Assembly (NCBI RefSeq): GCF_932526225.1
Contig: NC_064045.1
Coordinates: 7,238,998 to 7,302,997, forward strand
DNA from: Nematostella vectensis
Taxonomy: Eukaryota; Cnidaria; Anthozoa; Actiniaria; Edwardsiidae
DNA length: 64,000 nt
Direction of reading: 5' to 3'
Shown here: positions 59,303-64,000 of the stretch, in pieces
How the letters are laid out: each line of letters starts with the position of its first letter
How positions within the stretch are numbered: position 1 is the stretch's first letter
The notes under the pieces: model-generated
Database searches by the model: none
What the model saw: only the letters and a program-made list of their open reading frames with translations
Told to the model about the DNA's origin: nothing
Program-made: the position numbers and the translations under genes

Positions 59303-61781
59303 TTAAACCGGTGACTCAATGAACTCTTGTCGCTCCGCTATTGGTGAGCAGCAGCTTTTGCATGTCTTCTTCTGGCTTGCTGGTTTGCCGTTCCGTCTTA
59401 GTAGAGTCCTCCTTTCTAACGTTGTGTCCGGTGTCGTAGTTTTTGTCGTGGACAAAGACATGGACTTCGTCACCCTCCGAGAGATCTCCGTCTCAGGATT
59501 GTCAGTAGTAAAGTAGGTCAAATTTTGGAGTCTTTTTGAGCTACGCCTATAATGTGCTCCCACATTCTTTCGGAAGTTCGTCGTTGATATGGTATAGAGG
59601 ATTGGGTTAAGGGCTGAATTAAGAGGTAGCACAAACACGGCCACCCAAGCGTAAACCTCAGGGGGCGCCTGCATTCCTGATAACGACGCAATTCCTATTA
59701 TAATAATAGGTATCCAGCACACAAAGTCTGTAAGGACGATAAAGACCATGCGTGAGCCGATTGACGCCGTCGCAGATCGCTGGTGAGACCCGGTCCCTGT
59801 TAACTGATGTGACTGTTTGATCTTGATGAACATAATGAAGTAGAGTATAAAAATCGCCATGAAGGAGATAAAGTTAAGAACAAGGAATACAAAAACGGAG
59901 TATTCCCATCCTGCCGGTTTCTCTGCTGTGAGATGCAAAGGTAAGCATACGCCTGACCTTCCATAAAAATCCTTAAAGTATTTGATACCAGTTAGCGGAA
60001 GAAACGCAAGTATGAACGCCAAGAGCCATATAGATATTAACGCTTTGTAAGCGCCGGATATCTTTAGACATAAGTTTCTCAGAGGGTGGACAATCGCAAC
60101 GTAACGATCGACTGTCATTGTGGTAAGAATAAACACAGATGCTTCACAAGAAACCGTGGATAGAAATCCACAGAATTGACACAAGTGGCTCCTCTTCCAT
60201 TCTTCGTTGTATATGAAGTATTTACCGCGGTAGTATTTATCGACTGAGCCAATGACTACCATGTAAACACCCATCATGAAATCAGACAGAGCCAAATTGA
60301 GGAGAAGTAAAGAGTGAACTCTACTCTCACTCTTCGTCTTCAATCGCCATATAAGTACAAAGCCGTTTCCAAATAAGGCAATACATCCCAGAATCCATAT
60401 GGAGATGCCAAGAGTTTCGTTCGCCATCAAGTCGTTGCAGGAAGAGAAGAGATCTTTAGGAGCGGAGCAGTTGGCGCCGGAGAGCTTGGCGATGCAGCAA
60501 AACTCGAATCGATCTGCTTTCCTAAAAAGGAGCGCATTTTAATTTTAAAAAGACTGAAATAATTCTACGCAAAAAGGATTATTACTCATTCATTTTCTTC
60601 CGTGTGGATTTTACAAATAGTCAAACAAAGAAAAACAGCACAGTACTTAAACAAAAGAAAGAGAGCCGACCGTACAGTCTTTGTTAGATAAAATAAAAAC
60701 TTACAGGAACTCCAATGGGAGATTCTCGAAGATGTCGAGCGGCAGGCGATATAGATTTGCATTACGATCCAGGTACCTTAACAACAAAGAGTTTTATTAG
60801 TATGTATCATTATCATAATCATAGACCAGTACATCTTAGAGTACTTAGCCGTAGCAGACCACGTAGGATTAGGGAAATATAATTTGGGGGGGCACATGCC
60901 CCCAGTGCCCCACCCTCTGGTACGGCCCTGGAGTTGTACTTACAATCTCTGCAGAGTGTCCATCCCTGAAAAGGCATTGTCGTGAATGGTCTCTAGGTCC
61001 AAGTTTGTAAGGTTGCTGAAAGCAATGTAGGCAGTTAGAGAAGCTGATGACGATAATAACTATGGACGTGTAGCGACTTTCTTTATAATAGTTGGTATTA
61101 GAATGAATAGTACAAGAATAATAACAAGAATAAAGGGTCCCAATTGAGGCAAATCCACATGGTAGATCTACGCCCTCTGGGTCCAGACAGGAATAGCTTG
61201 GCCTTGATACCGGGAGCAATTCCCTACACTTAAGAATAGCACACTAGTACGATCTTTAACATCCTCCTTTCGTGAGTGAAAAATTTAGGAGACGGGACCT
61301 CGGTTTTGTGTCTCATCCGAAAGACTGGAAACACATGAACAAACACAGAACCGACTTAAAAGAGAACCAAATTCAAATCCAGACCTGAAGACCTTCGAAC
61401 TTGGACCGAAGCGAAGATGGTCACGCGGTTGGTTAAGACGTAAAAGAGAAAGAGAAAGAAGATGGGAAAAGAATGAGCATTTTTCTAACTGCATCTTGGT
61501 CAAAGACCACAATATTGTATTCAATGTATGCAGTTTCTTGTACTTATTGATATACATACAGTTCTCTGAGTTTTCGCAATCCATGGAATCCCGCTGTCTC
61601 GATTAATGTGACCGGATTCCCATCAAGCTTTCTGGAAAACATTATACACCATTTATTGCAGTTTTTGTAAGCAAGCAGCGGTGTTAAGAGATACAAATTA
61701 TCTACTTACAGATGCTCCAGTGAAAACAGGCCATCAAAGGTATTGCTTCTGATAATCTTCAGCAAGTTGTTCGAGAGTTTT
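59303..61781 (-). CDS. LRR-containing GPCR (relaxin receptor/GRL101-like), 3' exons
   Basis: Exons recognised: 61781-61710, 61631-61560, 61015-60944, 60776-60705 (each exactly 72 bp, one 24-residue leucine-rich repeat, same phase) and the terminal exon 60521-59303. The terminal exon starts with a Cys-rich hinge (EFCCIAKL, FSSCNDLMANE) and continues into a seven-helix rhodopsin-type domain: GNGFVLIWR in TM1, NLALSDFMMGVYM in TM2, DRYVAIVHP after TM3, CWIPIIIIG in TM6 and NPILYTIS in TM7. A 100-residue Ser/Thr/Arg-rich cytoplasmic tail ends at TAA 59303-59305. The hinge and one-repeat-per-exon structure fit the LGR family, probably type C. Upstream LRRs, any LDLa module and the signal peptide were not found in the next kilobase, so the 5' part is incomplete. 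Ligand unknown. Confidence 0.85.
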
Positions 61782-63052
61782 CTAGAAAACCAAAAATAAG
61801 ATTGTTAAGGATGGAGGTAACCAATGTCGACATGGCTCGCCTAGAATACGCCTTGACTATCGTATATTTAAATAAAGATCGCAAGCAATATAAAATAAAA
61901 CAAGATAGACATAAAATGCGATCATATGTATTCCTGTTTATATTGGTTATACCTGTTTATAGTGTTTATATTGCGAATATCACAGAATACCAACACATGA
62001 CTGGCACAAAAACCGTGTCTTCGAATTTTGATTAGTTGTTTTGTTCTAGAGAAGTAAGTCGGATAACGTTTTGATACAAGTTAGTCGCTATATAACACTT
62101 TTTATTGAAAAAAAAAAACAGAGAAATACTCACTTAAAACATATTCCGTAAATTTTCGTTTGGTTCACTGGTCTCGATGTGAGTAACAGTCGTTCGCGGT
62201 TCTGATTAGACGAACGATAATTTTTCACTGCACTTGAATGGCTTCAATCCCAACCCATCAACGAGTGCATAAAAATTGTACAAGCATTTCCCATTAAGTA
62301 ATTTATTAATTTCATAGATGTCGAGATTTTAGAAATTAAAAAGTGCACTACTTGTGTTACATGAGCTACAGTCTCGTGCGTGACATTAGCGAGACAGTTT
62401 CATTTCAATTAAGTTTCTGTCTGTCTTCAACTGAACGGTCGAACAGCACAAACCTCGGAGCCTCTGCAGCCAAGTCTTATAAAATGTTATGTTATACCTT
62501 TATTATAAATTTCTCAGATTGTATATAATAAACAAAATACAGATGGAAAGTGCTTTGTAAAGTTTATATTAACTCGTTGTTTTGTATCAAAAAACTCACT
62601 CGTTCGCTGCGCTGATTCGTTCGTTTTTTGATACACAACTCGTGAATAAATACCGTGCACTTTCCATGTAGTATTCTCTATATATCTTAGCAAAGAGAAG
62701 GTGTTTCCAAAACAAACACTTTTTTCATCTCCCATTTTTGGTAAAGGCGATGTTTCAAACACGATTAATTGCGTTGGTACTAGAACTTTATAAGGCACGC
62801 AGATTGGGGCGAAAATCAAAGCTGAGTTATAAAAATCAAGGCTATTGTAAGCGAGTATGCCTGGTAAGCTTGTAACTCTTCAAACTCCACTCTGACTTTT
62901 CTAACTCTGCTTCTCTGGCTCTCAACTCAACTCTTCTCTCTTCGATTTCTCTGCTCAACTCTTAAAGATTGCTAAATTGGTGCTATAATTTATAGGCAGA
63001 TGGGACGTTTCCTAAAGTAGGACGTGCTGCATTCCTAAACTCTTACTCAAAG
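61782..63052. other. Region upstream of the recognised LRR exons; nothing firm
   Basis: Further 5' exons of the GPCR should lie here or beyond the window, but no clear leucine-rich repeat, signal peptide or LDLa Cys pattern was found on the minus strand. No plus-strand gene either. Confidence 0.4.
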
Positions 63053-63232
63053 TGTGACAATATCGGCTGTACGTGACCTATGGGTCACGGAACCCGATTT
63101 ATTGACAGCTTGAACTCTCATGTGATTACTAGATCAGATAGCATAGCCAAAAGCGTTGAGACCAGAATCAAAAGGCAATAAATCACGGAAATACACAATA
63201 TCAAAACTTCGTTCATTCATCATATTGTTACA
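63053..63232 (+). mobile_element. 5' LTR of a retrotransposon, 180 bp
   Basis: The segment begins TGTGACAAT and ends ATTGTTACA, near-perfect inverted termini in TG...CA form. TGGTGGCAGCCAGTAGG follows at once and fits a tRNA primer-binding site. An AATAAA (63177) lies within it. The 3' LTR is outside the window, so the call rests on structure and on the gag remnant downstream. Confidence 0.7.
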
Positions 63233-63310
63233 TGGTGGCAGCCAGTAGGTGAGCGAACACGAACAGCAGAAAGAATATATTTCCCTTGTGAAGTCAAAAC
63301 TCGGCGACAG

Positions 63311-64000
63311 ATGGCCACGGGTTTCACATTGCCTCCACCGGCCCCACTAGCAATACACGACGCTACGATAGCAGAGAAATGGAAACGGTTTAAGCTGGCT
63401 TGAGACAACTACTCCCTTGCGACAGGGTTGCACTCCAAACCAGAAGATGTACAAGTAGCGACTTTCATCACAATCATCGGAGAGGAAGCTAGAGACGTAT
63501 TTTCCACGTTTTCTTGGCAGGACGGAGACAAATAGAAAATACAACCGGTAATAGCAAAGTTTGCGGGGTACTGTGAGCCGCGGAAAAACGTACCGTTCGA
63601 ATGCTACCGCTTTAACAAGCGCGTACAAGAAGCGGGCGAGACTTATGATCAATATCGTACGGCTCTGAGAAAACTTGCCGAGGGGTGTGAGTTTGCAAAC
63701 ATTACACCGGATGAGATATTGCGTGACAGACGTTTGTTTGGCGTGAGCGATAACGAGGTGCGCGAGCGTTTGTTAAGGGAAACAAACCTCACCCTCAAGA
63801 AAACAGACGAAATATGCAGAGCATCAAAAAGCCCGACGGCACAGATGAAAGAAGTTGGTCAAGCCGACACCATTAGTGCTGTGGTTTTTAATAAGAAAAG
63901 CCAACGCCATCATAACAAGTCTGCCAGCAGGACCGCGTGCGGCAACTGTGGCCGAACACACGAGAGTGGCGACTGCCCGGCCCGTGGGAAAATGGCAATG
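63311..64000 (+). pseudogene. Decayed gag of an LTR retrotransposon (Gypsy-like), runs off window
   Basis: From ATG 63311 the frame shows a gag-like capsid region (KWKRFKLA, FECYRFNKRVQEAGETYDQY) and a CCHC zinc knuckle, CGNCGRTHESGDCPARGK, near 63937-63990. Two in-frame stops interrupt it, TGA at 63401 and TAG at 63533, so this copy is not functional as read. Pol would follow beyond base 64000. The capsid pattern resembles Gypsy-type elements common in invertebrates; family assignment is inferred. Confidence 0.85.

Noticed and set aside
62130-62210. Possible further LRR exon of the GPCR
   Set aside because: A donor GTGAGT and an open frame exist, but the length is not 72 bp and the peptide lacks the leucine spacing.

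Overview
The window is animal nuclear DNA, most likely from a cnidarian and probably an anthozoan (sea anemone or coral). This rests on intron-rich genes whose spliced products match vertebrate-type proteins almost end to end, Penelope-like retroelements with GIY-YIG endonucleases, many short inverted-repeat transposons, and a leucine-rich-repeat GPCR of the relaxin-receptor/GRL101 type. The species cannot be named from the sequence alone. All exon models were built by hand from splice sites, reading phase and recalled family motifs. The spliced lengths of the five multi-exon genes given a start and a stop codon are whole numbers of codons, which supports the models.

Layout. (1) 27-6458 (+): an acyl-CoA synthetase in 3 exons; its 4.5-kb second intron holds a 5'-truncated Penelope-like element (PLE), a degenerate telomere-like tract and a small inverted-repeat element. 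(2) 6.5-17.1 kb: no host gene recognised. It holds a 22-bp minisatellite, a second broken PLE, more minisatellites, an inverted copy of the 22-bp minisatellite, three MITE-like elements and a 45-bp minisatellite. (3) 17154-28482 (-): a USP36/USP42-type deubiquitinase in 13 exons, with several small transposons in its introns. (4) 29380-30255 (+): an intronless DNA-binding protein resembling the N-terminal half of a pogo-like transposase. (5) 30.7-32.5 kb (+): ATF4 with two upstream ORFs arranged as in vertebrate ATF4. (6) 35735-51822 (-): SNX29 (RUN, coiled coil, PX) in 24 exons, with many intronic minisatellites. (7) 52553-56360 (+): CARHSP1, a cold-shock-domain protein, head to head with SNX29. 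(8) 57.3-58.45 kb: a 31-bp minisatellite that reverses orientation. (9) 59303-61781 (-): the 3' part of an LRR-containing GPCR. (10) 63053-64000 (+): the 5' end of a decayed LTR retrotransposon.

The genes do not form a pathway. Possible functional links are shared promoters: USP36/pogo-like gene about 0.9 kb between start codons, SNX29/CARHSP1 about 0.73 kb. SNX29 and CARHSP1 both lie on human 16p13, so their adjacency may be an old linkage.

The most notable observations are the conserved uORF layout of ATF4; two SNX29 introns whose minisatellite units contain the adjacent exon end and 5' splice site; a pogo-type element ending a few bases from a USP36 splice donor, near a pogo-like DNA-binding gene; and inverted arrays of one 22-bp minisatellite flanking a 5-kb repeat-rich block.
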